NCBI GenBank assembly: GCA_023079485.1
Contig: CM041084.1
Coordinates: 67,489,709 to 67,553,708, forward strand
DNA: 64,000 nt
Reading direction: 5' to 3'
DNA from: Archilochus colubris
Lineage: Eukaryota; Chordata; Aves; Apodiformes; Trochilidae
The first letter of the stretch is position 1. Every line of letters starts with the position of its first letter. A model generated the notes under the pieces. That model saw only the letters and a program-made list of their open reading frames with translations, was not told where the DNA came from and made no database searches. The position numbers were made by a program, and so were the translations under genes. Positions 1 to 11,868 of this stretch are shown here, in pieces.

Positions 1-1928
1 GAGCTTATTTTGGCAATTGATAATAGCTTGGTTAGATAACCACTTGTCTGTTCATTTAAAAGGAAATTTTTCTTTGTTAAATTAGTAGCTTATCAGTCTT
101 GTTCCATCTTATGCAGTGAGAGCTTTATTTCTGCGTGCAATAGATAGAGATTTTTGTTTCATACGAGAAAGACTCTACTACCTCACAGTTTTATTGTTCT
201 TTTGTTGTCAAACTAGGCCCTTCCTTGGGGGCGGAGAATACTGTATTGCTTAAAACATCAAAGATGAAGGATGCTTCATGCCTGAAGCTTTTCTGACTTT
301 AGCTTTGTGTCAATATGACTGGAATAACACCAGAATTATAGTACTCTGAATGACAGCCTGCCAGGTTCGGTCTACAGTTTAGGTCTTTTTTGACCAAGGG
401 ATTGGTCTCTTTCTGATTCCTTTCTTGACATTTAATGATGTCAAAAGTGCATGCTGCAGTTCACATTGTTAGCAGTTCCAATTCCTCAGACCTTGACCTA
501 CAAAACTGTCTTAGAACAGATCTGTGTGGTGTCCCTGTGGCTCTGATTGTTAACTGAAGTAGGGTGAACCTGATGGGGAATGTATAGCAGCCTATCAGTC
601 ATATGTTTACTTTAGTTCCATAATATGAGCAATACTTATGGGTAACGTCAATGCTTCATAAATCCTAAAGCACCTTTCAAAGGACTATGCAGCTTTGTCT
701 CCTGCAAGATGAACAAAAGGAGAGGAGGGAACAGCACATATTTCCACTATCAAATTTGACTTTGTAATTTGTTTTTGAATAGTGCTAGAAGCTCTAGCAG
801 CTATTCCTCTTTATGCTGATAAATATACTTTCCCCAAGATTTTGTTAAAAGGCTCCTTCCTCTGAAAACAGAAATCAAATTAATTTATGACATGCCTGTA
901 TATTTCTCATTTCTATATTTTAACTGCTTACTGCATATTTAGTGTTGTAAAACTGCATTGCTTTTTCATTTACTACTCTAGATGCACAGATTGTTACCAG
1001 TGTTGCTGCTTATTTAAAGTGTACTATTTTCACTTGCTCATCTGTCTTGTTCTTTTGTTTAGACTATATTAGCTGAATTTTTTTATGTTGGTTCCTTGCT
1101 TCCATATGACTTGTTTCCTTTAAAAATGATCACCAAAATGATTCAACCAATTTTCTAGAATGTATATGGGGGAAAAGTTTCCATTCCTAATGGTTTCAAG
1201 TGAAAGCAGTAAGGGTTTTATTTAAAAAGTCCTAATACTGCATGGCCTGCAGAAAAAATCTATGCATTTTTTAGATGGCATCTCCTGCTGGAGCAGATGA
1301 AAGGCTGCAAAAGTCCATCAAGGTTTGGCCTCTTCACAGCCTTTGAAAAATGCTGTGCAGAGCAAAGATGCCTTACTGCATGAAGCTAGTTGTGACTGGC
1401 TGTTTTAGGGAGGTGGGGACAGGAACTTGCCAAATTTTTTTGGTACCTGACTGCAAGAGTTTTTAATTTTTTCAGGGAAAGTATGTAAAAATGTTGCATA
1501 TTAAAGACCAGTGGGGCTGGAGAACCTATGAGAATTAGATAGAAGACATGATGAGTTAAGGAGGTGAACTCAAGCATGATTTGGCACATCAAGAAAACTC
1601 CTAGGGCATAGTAAGCAGAGAATAATATTAAGTGGGGAGTCTCAGAGAATGAAAATAACCTGGGTACCAGGAGACTTAGATACATGAACCATCATTAATA
1701 TAACTGGGTACACAGTGACTTCTGTCCACTATTGGTGTCATCACTCTAAGGGCAGTTAGTTCAAGCATTAGTGTTTCCTGGTTTATCTAAGGGTTCAGCA
1801 ATGCCAGTTGGCCCAAATATAGTTGCCTATTGAGAAATCTGGAATTTATGTTTTAACATCTTGGGTATTAGTGTTTTAAAAGAATCTAAAAGTCAAAAAC
1901 ATGTTAAATGTGTGGGGTGTTGTGCTCG
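1..1928. other. Unique non-coding sequence, no gene seen
   Basis: AT-rich, CpG-poor sequence with stops in all frames and no recognisable repeat, RNA gene or exon. The longest open frames are under 100 codons, lack splice context and have no protein-like features. It is compatible with intron or intergenic DNA. Confidence 0.6.
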
Positions 1929-1988
1929 GTTTTTTGTTTGGTTGGTTTTGGGGTTTTTTGTTTGTTTTGTTTTTTAAAAAAAAAAAAA
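1929..1988. repeat. T/G-rich tract running into a 13-base A run
   Basis: A strand-asymmetric stretch built from GGTTTT, TTTGTTT and GGGG words is followed immediately by A13 (1976-1988) and then an A/C-rich stretch. The left half is roughly complementary to the right half, so a loose fold-back is possible. Similar T/G tracts recur at 4346, 11817, 38855, 51991 and 56266. Confidence 0.8.
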
Positions 1989-4345
1989 CACAAACCCACA
2001 CCAAAATTAAAGAAAAGACAGACACTCATCATCTGTGTAGGTGGATAGCCTTGCAAAATCTCTGGTTGCCTGACTTGACTGTATACAAATTTTTTCTTCC
2101 CCCATATGATCCTTCTAAAATTCAGTCTGGTGAATGAGTAGTGCTTCATTAACCTTGGTTTATTGTTTTGTGAGCATAGAGTATATACACAAAACCAATG
2201 AAATTAAGATTACCAAGACAATTTTAATTTTGGTGGTTCTTAATCTTTATATCTTGGCTTAGCAACTTTAATGAGCTGGGATTTTGTTTCTTTTTAACAT
2301 AGGATTTATTTTGTGTTGTGGCAAATCTGTGGGAATCTACCTTATCATACCAAAAGATATTGGCCAAAAATGACAATATCAGTGTGTGCTTTCTGCTCTT
2401 ACTAGGCTGTGAGACCATGCTGTTCATTGCTATATAAAAGTTTGCATATTTCTTCCTTAGGTCCTGTGACATGTAGACCCCTTAGGGTCACTGGCTTCAG
2501 CTCCATGGTGACATCCTAACATACACTGTGGTGGTGGTCATATATTGATCACCAAACCACACTGAAGCATGGAGCAGCTCTACACTGAGTAAAGGGTCAG
2601 GTAAGTTTTTGTTTATAATACTGTCTGGAGTTTGCCATCTCAAAGAAGTGTAAGACACTGATTATTTTTTTTTAATCTGTAAATGGTCTTAACAATTGGC
2701 AGTTTATCCTTGTCTCACCTCCAGTCACTAGAGGCTCCATAGATCCAGCAGGGTTTGTAATCTGATGGTTGCTACACCATTTAAAAGGAATTGACAATTT
2801 AATAAATAAGGCCTCATAACACTTGGTGAGGAAACACCTTTAATTTTTTTATTCCTGTAAACAGTAGTGTGCTGAAATGTCTTATGTTTACCATTAAGAT
2901 AAGCAGCTAATACATAATTCTAGACTTGATGGATTTTACAAAAGCAAGAGTTGAAAAAGTACATGGAAAATCACAAAACCGTTTGCCTTCATTTTGGGAC
3001 CAAGTACTCAAAACCAGATATCATGTGAATGGACATCACAAACTGATTCATTAGGAAAAAAACCAAAACAAACAACAGCCCCAAAAAATGAAACAGAAGA
3101 AACATGGCTGATGATAATCCTGTGTGTTCTTACACAAGAGCAACTAGGAAGAAGGATTCAAGTTAATTTGCATGTAGTACCTCAGGTAGGTATGATCTGC
3201 ATTATAGCAAAACTTGCATTTTGTTTGTTATGCTCCAAGTACTTCTGTAGATTTTCATTGTAGAAAAACTTTGTATTTTTTCACTGACTTATTTATTTTT
3301 ACAACTTTACAAGAAAGTTACCCAAAGACTAAACCTAAAAAATCAGGTGCCCTATTCAATAGGGTAGTTAGTCACTGTTAGTGACAGTACTAAGACTTTG
3401 GAGTAAAGTAGGTAGGTGCTGATCAAAAGCTGTTTTTAAAGGTGGTTTTCTAGGTTCTGTTAAAAGCAATAAGAAGGGATGTGTTCTTTAAAGTGCTAAG
3501 AGATGTGCTGTGAGACTTCTTGGGATTCTGCATGTAAATTAGATAAGTGTGACACTGTACACCTTCCTTTGCAGTCATGGCTGCATTTCTAAGAACCGTA
3601 TATATTGAAGCACTGATTTTATCAGTTAATGCAAAATTCTGCTTATCTGCAGTTGTAAGAGTGAATACTAAGACTTTGTCTAACCTCAAGTGCTTCCTCT
3701 CTTCCCAAGAAAACTTGAGAAGGCATTTGATGCTTCCCTTGGATTCAAAATTTTTTTTTCTCTTTGACAAAGATGATACTGATCTCTATTAGCCATCCAT
3801 CCATGAGCTGACATAATCCAACAGTCTTAATTGTAGCTTTTCTAGTATTTAGGTAGAGGAGGTAGTGTACATTCTGTTTCTCTATGTTTCTTCTGAGCAT
3901 GTGAGTGTTTTTGGGTGATACTTTTTTCAGTTACTATTGTTTATAGTCAAACATATGTCTTAACATCATTAGAAAACATTTTCACAGTAGACACCTTCAG
4001 TTTAACTAGAGAAATACTTTCTTACTTTTAAAGTTGCACATTATAATCTAAATTAATGCAAATTCTCAAAGATTTTTCCCTAAAGAGCCTCATTACCCCA
4101 CTGTTTTCTAGGATTGATGTGATTATCTGTACCAAATCTGCATTTTCTGGTTTGAAATTTTTAATGCTCACATGGACAGAAATAAGCACTTCTTTTAGTG
4201 GCTTGCTGAAATTGGTGTAATAAAAAGAAAGAAAAGGTAATTTGCATTTGTATAGTCAGACCTGATTACTTTTAGTGAACTAGCAGCTGTCCTAGTAGAT
4301 AGTAAACCAACTGCTGATGTACCTTTCACATAGGCGTCTGCTTGG
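1989..4345. other. Unique non-coding sequence
   Basis: No repeat family or convincing exon is visible. A 72-codon frame at 3577-3792 (+) follows a TTTGCAG acceptor-like site, and a 106-codon frame overlaps it on the other strand (3450-3770). Open frames on both strands point to chance or low stop density rather than a gene. Likely intron or intergenic DNA. Confidence 0.5.
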
Positions 4346-4391
4346 ATTTTGTTTGCTTTTTGTTTGGTTTGGTTTGGCTTTTGGTTTTTTT
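4346..4391. repeat. T/G-rich low-complexity tract
   Basis: Repeated TTTG and GGTTT words with almost no A or C. A related shorter tract, GGGGTTTTTTGTGGG followed by T9, lies at 4564-4588. Confidence 0.8.
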
Positions 4392-4588
4392 AGATGAAGT
4401 AGTCAGTTAACAAGCCTTATCTTAGTCACAGCTCAGTTCACTCAGCACAAATTCACAAAGCAGATATACAAGGTGCTTCCATGTTCACAGGGAGGCATTT
4501 TGAAATAACTGTTCTTAGTTTTGAAGAAGCTGGAGAAGTAGAAGTTTTAAATCACTAGATGTTTGGGGTTTTTTGTGGGTTTTTTTTT

Positions 4589-5308
4589 AAATAGCAGGAT
4601 ATGGCAATCCAAATTACATGTTACCTCTGTGTTCTGGAAGTAAAATGATAATTTAGAGATGGGGCTTCTTGAGCTCTCCCTGCCATGATGCTTATAGTTT
4701 ACTGCAAAGATGAAGAACTTTTTTGAGTTCATACCTAGCTCTGAGGAGTTTTCTGCTCTCTCTGTAAAGCAAAGCAAACTTTGTCTTAGCGCCTTTTCCT
4801 TCTTCCATCCTCTTTGAAAGGCAAACTAACAAAACTAGCAATTAGCCATACTACCAGCCTGTGGCTGTGTGTTGTATCTTTCCACTGGAGGCCCTGACCC
4901 CATGGCACAGCAGAATCTGTTGTGTCTCGTAGCCAGTTCAGTGTTGTGTCCTACAGCTGAGGCTGAAGAGGTGGTGGCATTATGACATAAAGATAATGCT
5001 GCTTTGTGCCCTGAGACTCTGTGTGCTGCACAGAGCTCCAGAGGGCCAGAACAAGTATCCTCATTTTCTCTCCTTCCTGGGATGGTCTCTCATTATGTCT
5101 AGATTAACAGACTCATTTTGGAAATGTATTTTGGAGTCTACTGATACTTTAAAATTGAACATGAAATACCAAAAACCTTTAAGCTGAGAAAGATCTGCTG
5201 TCACAAGATTGAGTTACCAGAGGAGAGAAGGTAATGGTATGCAAGGAAAGGCTGTTGTTTTCTGGCTGTCTTGTGGTGCTTTTTTGGCTTGTTTTATTTT
5301 TTCCCCAG
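4589..5308. other. Unique sequence upstream of the exon candidate
   Basis: No repeat or open frame of note. If the 5309-5438 exon is real, this is the 3' part of the preceding intron. It ends in a pyrimidine-rich tract and AG (about 5288-5308) that would serve as the splice acceptor. Confidence 0.5.
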
Positions 5309-5438
5309 AAGAGGGCAGCAAATGAACAACATCACACTAGCTTTTACTCGGCGAACACTTTTTCAGCGTTCCTCACTGCCGGTAAACTTTAGCGTAGAGG
5401 TACCTGCTATTGGAAAAATTTATAACGATTATTTCCAT
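5309..5438 (+). CDS. Candidate internal coding exon of an unidentified gene
   Basis: This is the best exon candidate in the window. A pyrimidine-rich run ending TTTTTTCCCCAG abuts 5309, and the consensus donor GTAAGT starts at 5439. The 130-nt segment supplies the last base of a codon at 5309 and then 43 open codons, ending on a complete codon. The peptide begins RGQQMNNITLAF, contains TRRTLFQRSSLPVNFSVEV and ends IYNDYFH. Its alternating polar and hydrophobic residues suggest beta structure, with no membrane segment. The other two frames contain stops. Six CpGs lie in 130 bp, far above the flanking DNA, as expected where selection preserves sequence. The upstream exon would have to end two bases into a codon, and the next must start on a codon boundary. 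A CR1 copy begins 133 bp downstream in the presumed intron. I do not recognise the protein. The open frame alone could arise by chance, but the combination with splice sites and CpG content makes an exon likely. Confidence 0.62.
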
Positions 5439-5571
5439 GTAAGTTATTTGCTACAACGTTAGCTGCAATGTATTAATTGGAAGCTTACACTCTTTTCAGT
5501 AGTAGGCAGTAGAATTTATTTATTAAATCTCTTTAAAGTTTATCAAAAAGGCAGTTCTATATGAAGGTTTT

Positions 5572-6534
5572 CGGTGACGAGTGCCATTCCTCAGGGGCTG
5601 GTATTAGGTCTGGGGCTGTTTGAGATTTTTGTCAGGGACAGTGGCAGTGAGTGCAGTCTTAGCAAGTTTACTGATGACACCAAGTTGCGTGGTGTGGCCA
5701 GCACACTGAAGAGAGGGGAGATCATTCAGAGGAACCTTTTTCAGGTTAAAAGATGGACCCATGAAGTTCAACAAGGCCAAGTGTAAGGTCCTGCATGTTG
5801 GGGCAATCCCAAGCACAAACACAGGCTGAGCAGAGAATGGATTGAGAGCACTCCAGAGGAGAAAGATTTTGAAGGTGTTGGTTGATGAGGAGCTCAATGT
5901 GTGCTGTCAGTGTGTGCCTGAAGCCCAGAAGCCAACCCAATCCTGGGCTGCATCAAAAGAAGTGATGAAAGGTTAAATCATCCTTGGAGCATCCAGCAGG
6001 ACAAGGGAGGTGATTCTCACCCTCTGCTCCACTCTTGTGAGATCCCATCTGGAGTACTGTGTCTAGGTCTGAATCCTCCAACACAGCAAGGACATGAAAC
6101 TCTTCGAGCAAGTCCAGAGGAGGGCTAAAGTTGATCAGAAGACTGGAGCCTCTCCTGTGCAGACAGGCTGAGAGAGTTGGGATTCTACTGCCTGGAGAAG
6201 AGGAGGTTCCAGGGACACCTTACAGTACATGAAGGGGGCTGAGGAGGGACTTTTTACAGGGGCATGTAGTGTAATGATTAGGTGTAACAGTTTAAAACTG
6301 GAAGAGGGTAGATTCAGGTTAGACATTAGGAAGAAATTCTTTAGTGTGAGGGTGATGAGACACTGGCAACAGGTTGCCCAGGGAAATTGTAGCTCTTCCC
6401 TGTCTGAAAGTGTTCAAGGCCAGGTTGGATGGGGCTTTGGGCTAGTGGGGGGTGTCCCTGCCCATGCTGGGCAGTTGCAACTACATGAACTTTAAAGTTC
6501 CTTCCAACCCAAATTGCTCTATGATTCTGTGATT
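5572..6534 (+). mobile_element. CR1 LINE fragment, 5'-truncated, with decayed reverse transcriptase C-terminus
   Basis: A non-LTR retrotransposon of the CR1 family. The copy begins inside the reverse transcriptase: the region around 5577-5600 encodes SAIPQG, matching the conserved S-G-x-P-Q-G motif. At 5661-5687 it encodes SKFTDDTKL, the catalytic F-A-D-D region with Ala changed to Thr. The rest is the C-terminal domain, with remnants such as FRLDIRKKFFSVRVMRHW near 6310-6365, broken by frameshifts and stops. The copy ends in the CR1 tail CCTTCCAACCC followed by ATGATTCTGTGATT at about 6499-6534. 5' truncation is normal for CR1. The copy is inactive and lies in the presumed intron after the 5309-5438 exon. 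Confidence 0.93.
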
Positions 6535-9251
6535 TTTATGACTGTTATTTCATGTATGTATATATAAAAAAGCCAAACAACTGAACCCCATGATATTATT
6601 GGTTAGTGTCTCCTAAGTCTCACATCTTTCAAATATGTTTTCTATACTTCAAGCTAATGTAATACTACAATTAATAATGATGTTTTCATGGTTGTTTCTC
6701 TCCCATCAGAAAATAATATGTTAAGTATAGTGATGCTTTTAATTTAATGTATTAATGCATTTATGCCCAAGGATGGCTTGTATGTTCTGCTGACTGCATA
6801 TAAGTTAAAGCCTCCATTCATGGGAAATACTGGTGATGCTTAACAGTATAATTTTATTGTCTTATTTCAGTAAGGAAGTTTTATAATCTAAAATTTTATG
6901 GAAGGGTACCAAATTACTGAATTTGGAGTATTATTTTTAGTGACTATGTAGGAAGCTACTGATCAATACCTAACATCCTGAATTTATTGAAAGTGTGTGA
7001 CCATAATTTTAAGTTACAGGTCGAGGCATTACAAGAAGCCACAGAGAGAGGGCAGTCTGACCTCCTCACTTACTTAGTTTTATCCAATAGTTGATATAAA
7101 GATGGGAAGATCATAGTAACATTTGTGAGGATCAACTGCCTATAGTCAGTGTTTAAAAGCTAAGTGGGAGGAATGAAACTGATCCCTAACAAGACTTATT
7201 AATTGATATTCTTGCCTGACTGTTTCATCAAGAGTACTCAAGATCCTTTGGTATCAGTGGGTCAGAATTCCCCACTGTCTCAAACACACCTTATTTACAT
7301 CTGAAGGATGAAAGGTTAAATCATCCATATTACAACTCCAAGTTCTTTTGGACTTTTGCTCCTTAACCTTAGAAGATAGAGCCAGCCCTCCTAGTAACAG
7401 TATCTTCTTTCTTTTATCTTTAAATTTAAAAATAACACATGAGCATTTGTGGGCAGTTTGCACTACAAGCCCTGCATAAGGCAGGCACTGCCTGCAATAA
7501 TATCAGAATTCTGAAAGTCTGCATTTAAAAGTATTACATGTGCTGGAAATAGGAAGCTATGCTTACACGTTTTTTAAAGAGTAATTCAAATAGCTAGAAA
7601 ATACAAACAGTTCTACTTTTCTACAAACCATTTAATCCCCTAACAAAAGAATGTTGTTCTGTTATGTCATTGTGAAAGGCTTAACCTTTATATAAAAAAT
7701 ACTTTAAAAATTCTGGTTTAAAGGACTAGAAAATAGTACCAAAGAACATTTTCCTAGTTTGTGAATTGGCACATTGTATCTTTGAATTGATGTACAGGAT
7801 TCATAATGATATTATAAAAATTGATCCCTGCATTTTTGGTTTCTGCATCGTAGCTCTTAAAAAAATACTGTCTGCCCAGTAGGAGTCCAGGATCTGCCAA
7901 TTTTCTTTCTTTTTTTAATAGTTGTTGGGTTTTTTTTTAATAGTTTCTCCTCTTGAAAGATCACAAATGTTTAAGGAAGAGGGGAAAAAATAATGCAAAG
8001 TTATTCAGGATAGCATAGTTTGCCTTTCAGAATTGGCTTTAATTTTTAAGCCTGCTGTTTAAATCCTGAATTTTTCCATATAGGCCCTTAGCTCTCCTGA
8101 GATTATTGTTTTGGCTTTCACAACTTCTTTGCATCAAATACCTCAAGAACTCCCAAGTCCTTAGATTCCCTCATGCAAATTAAGAGCTTTTGTTCTCTGA
8201 GCAATGTAAGCTTTATTCCTCTGGTGCAAGAAAGTATTAATCCACAGAAATAATTGAGGATTAAATCCACTTTGGCATCTTTCTTGTTTTGAATACTGTT
8301 GCAAAAAATAAAGCTGTATGATTCACTCTTAATTCAGAATTTGCAGGAATACTTGTACCAGAGCAAATCTTGAGTATAATATAAACTAATTTGATTGTTT
8401 TCTAAAATACTTTGTTTTCAAAGTAGCAGGACTTTAATTACCTTCACAAGTGTGTCATGAGAATAACTACGTTATCATTACAGAGTGTTTAAAGAATGAG
8501 TAATCCTGTTTTTTACATCTGCCACGTGAATCCAGTCTGTATATTTGGAAATAGTGTTGACTTAGTAATTAATTATTTACAGGTATGATTTGAAAGGACA
8601 TTGTTTCCTTTTCCCAAGTGCTGATCAATAATCTAGGTAAGATGTAAGCACCTTTTAAGCCTGCTATAGTTGACTTCAATGGGACAAGGATTTTAAAGTT
8701 GTTCTTTGCTTGTATTTCTTCCTTTGAAATAGTTGTGTTACAGGTGTGGCTTTACAGCATTAAAAACTTGAACAGCCAGTGCTTCCTCTATCATCACTGA
8801 GTTTTAAGGAACTTAAAGTACTTAAACCTAGACTTAAATGGTTTTGGGATATTTTAAGTGTGTTGCAGGGAAGAATGGAAAAGCAAGGAATTTGGAACAG
8901 CATATTTGTAACCTGTGTAGGCCTTTTCAGATGTTTTACAATTTTGTGTCCTAGGAATCCTCTCTTAGTATATAAAGCATGCATGTAATTTTAATGTGCA
9001 TTATTTTTCCTTCTAAATAAATTTCCCTTGCTGGCCTGAAAGAGTAGCAGTTGAGAAAGTAGAAGCTGTCTTTTTCATCCATACAAAAGAATTCTAGAGG
9101 ACTTAGGTGGACTACTGAAACATCAAAATAAAACAATCCAGTATAATCATGTTGTATTGTGCTGCTAGTATTATTGGCTGCTAGTAAATTAATCAACACA
9201 GCAAAGTGTGTCATTCTGGGAATATAAATAAATAGTTGAAAGATAGTAGAA
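6535..9251. other. Unique non-coding sequence
   Basis: AT-rich sequence without recognisable repeats or genes. Short T runs occur at about 7908-7940. A 20-bp word at 7307-7326 also occurs inside the CR1 copy at 5964-5983. No splice-flanked open frame was found. Confidence 0.55.
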
Positions 9252-9252
9252 A

Positions 9253-9292
9253 AAGTAGAATAATAACTGAAGAAGTAGAATAATAACTGAAG
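9253..9292. repeat. Perfect 20-bp tandem duplication
   Basis: Two identical adjacent units, AAGTAGAATAATAACTGAAG, occupy 9253-9272 and 9273-9292. This is probably a recent slippage or duplication event and may be polymorphic. Confidence 0.95.
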
Positions 9293-11756
9293 TATTTGAT
9301 TTTAGACAGGCCTGACAGGAATCTTTGTGCTCTCATTCCTCCTGTAATGATACTAATCTTTCCTAACTAACAGCTTTAAATGCTCGTCATAAAAGGCATT
9401 AAAAGCCTAAACTAACACAGTAACTGAGGAATATCATCCCCTCAGACCAGTTACACAGGAAGAATAGATGATGATTTTCCAGCTGTGACAAGGTTCATTT
9501 CCTTTCTGACAGGAAGTGTTCTTATAGTTAGCCCTGCAGAAACACATGGGAATGCATGCTGCCATCAAAGCCTTTCACTCCCAGCACTGCGAATATAAAA
9601 CAAGGCTCCAGGCCCCTGGCACAGCGTGTGTTCATGCAAACAGGTGGATTACATGCCTTTATTCTTTATGTTACCATTTAGATAAACTGCTTTGGGATTA
9701 AAAAAGAAAAAAAAAAGTTCTGTACAGTTGAGTACTGAATGATGTGTAGGAGTACTGCTTTTGTGCTGTGAAAAGAACTTATGGAGTAAAGGAATATTTT
9801 TTTGTATATTGGTAGTTATTGAGTGGCATATGCAAAAAACAAACACTGCCTCTGCTTTACCAAAATAAGTACATTTTTAACTTAAATGTTGGGGGCTTTT
9901 TGGCATTGAGAGGTATTGCACTTTGAGGATATGTTTGATTTGCCTTTGTGAATATGGGTATTTTTACAGAATTTTTGGTTTAGGATCTATGTTCAGAAGG
10001 CATCTCTGTAAAGGTGTACACACTGTAAAGGCAAGGACAGCTTATGACCCTGGCTCATTAATGGAGAAGGATGCTTTTGCTAATTCAGATGGATGTGATT
10101 TCAGCCAGTTCATAGTGGTTTTGTTCTGTACTGATAATCCATGGCCAAGAGCGAATGGAAGTGTCTGCTCAAAACTTTTAAAAATTGTCTTGTGAATATT
10201 GGCAAATTTTAATATTTTTACTGTAATATATTGGTCTTTGTCCATCTTGGCTATGTTCCCTTTCATTTTCTGGAAAGCTTCCTGCTTCAATTTTCTGTTT
10301 TAAAGTTTAGTGTTGAACTTCTATGAAAGGCCCAGCCTCTCTGTGTCTGATTGTAGAAAGACACCTCTCTGGGTGTTCTTTCTGTCTTCCGTATTTGTTT
10401 ACGTAGAGTTCATGTTGCCATGGTTATATGAAGTCCATCAGTCTGCCAAAAAAAGACACTTGAATTTATGTCGGAGAGGGTACTTTGTATCACTGTCTGC
10501 CTGGAACTGTTGGATCTGTTCCATCTTGTTAGTATTTAAAAAGTGAAGCTTTTGTCTTTTTTTTTTTTTTTTCTGAACTGAGCATTTTACAGGATTAGAA
10601 AATGAGTTTAACTAAATTAATAGGATGGGAATGTGCTGTGCTGCGTTAATGGTCTTCTGAAACCTCCTACTTGATGTGTGCAGGGAGCAGGTGGAAAGGG
10701 CCACGGGGAGCCAATTAGCTGCTTGTGGTAATACTTAAAAGAAATCAAGTTTGTGGAGATCTCATCCTATAGGATCTGGCAGCATAATGGATAGGGAGTA
10801 TCTGCCTTTGCCCACGCTGGCAAAATTAATGCTTCAGCAAGATGAGGAAATTATTGACCGTCGCAGGATTTTGGCAGGAGTGTGGTGTGCTGACACTCGG
10901 GTGGTGTGGGTGGTGATCCATCCCCCAGTGTTAGAGGAGAGGAGGAGGCAGATGTCTGGCAGGAAACATCGGTGTGAAGGCAGCTGATAGACATCTCATC
11001 CTACTGGGACAGATGGCTCTCAGTCTCTGTGGTAGTGAGTATATCATGTCTTTAAAGACAGGAATTTGCTTGATTAAACATTCTTAGCTTACGTAGAAGG
11101 CAACTGACAGGGATTCAAGTGGTACAGGGAAGGAAGAGTGATGCCCACGGGAGATACAACAGCCTTCTCCTAGGAGGCTGGCTAGGCCACGTGTTAATGA
11201 TGTTCAGCTGTAGACAAGTGACCAAACCCATGCAAAATAAACTTTTGCAAAATATTAGCAAAGTAAATAACTCTCTAGAAGAAGAACTGCAAACCCAAAG
11301 CTGTCTCCTCTTTCTTTTTCTATAGCTTATCTGCTATGTAACCTACAGAAAATGTATTTAATGAGTTCTAGGAAGCTGCTTTTCACATTTCAATTTGTAA
11401 TTTATTATTTAGATATTAAGCCATTGACAGTTCTTCCTGAAAGTGTCATCAGCTTCTTCCTGTTTGCTTCCCCAGTGACAACTGGGAGTAAAAATAAATA
11501 AATGCTTTGATTTTCACATTTTATTGACTATGAAGTGATCATGTGATGTGATATCCTGTGTGTTCCTTCTTAAAAAATAACCCGAATAGAATTGGAGAGT
11601 TACCTGTAACAATGTTGATGTGAAATGTAACTATGCCAGGGTTGGTGTTACATTTTAGATTCTTAAAATATGTTCACTTTTCGTTATTTTTAACTTAAAT
11701 CTATTTATTTGTTTGATTTGTGGCCTTGGCTGCAAAAATGAAAGTAAGTTTGTCTA
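9293..11756. other. Unique non-coding sequence with a T run
   Basis: Nothing recognisable apart from a T run at about 10558-10572. A 78-codon + frame at 10751-10987, which contains charged stretches such as EEIIDRRR, has no strong splice sites and no family I recognise, so I do not call it. Confidence 0.5.
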
Positions 11757-11816
11757 TCTGGGAGTTGGACCAGCTGACATCTAGAGGTTCCATTCAACCT
11801 CAACCATTCTGTGATA
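11757..11816 (+). mobile_element. CR1 3' tail fragment
   Basis: About 60 bp match the 3' end of CR1: a GAGTTGGACCAGCTGACATC-like segment, TAGAGGTTCC, then TTCAACCTCAACCATTCTGTGAT. Only the extreme 3' end survives, which is typical of severely 5'-truncated CR1 insertions. It is followed directly by a T/G-rich tract. Confidence 0.8.
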
Positions 11817-11868
11817 TTTTTTTTGGTTTTGTTGTGCTTTGGGGTTTTTTGTTTTTTGTTTTTTTTTT
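11817..11868. repeat. T/G-rich low-complexity tract after the CR1 tail
   Basis: TTTTGGTTTT, GGGGTTTTTT and a final T9 run directly abut the CR1 tail. Composition matches the other T/G tracts of the window. Confidence 0.8.

Noticed and set aside
2461..2599. Segment between TTCCTTAG and GTAAGT
   Set aside because: All three frames contain stops, so it is at most a non-coding exon. No other support.
3450..3792. Exon-like + frame after TTTGCAG with a GTAAGA donor at 3655
   Set aside because: The phase does not fit the 5309 exon, and an equally long frame is open on the opposite strand.
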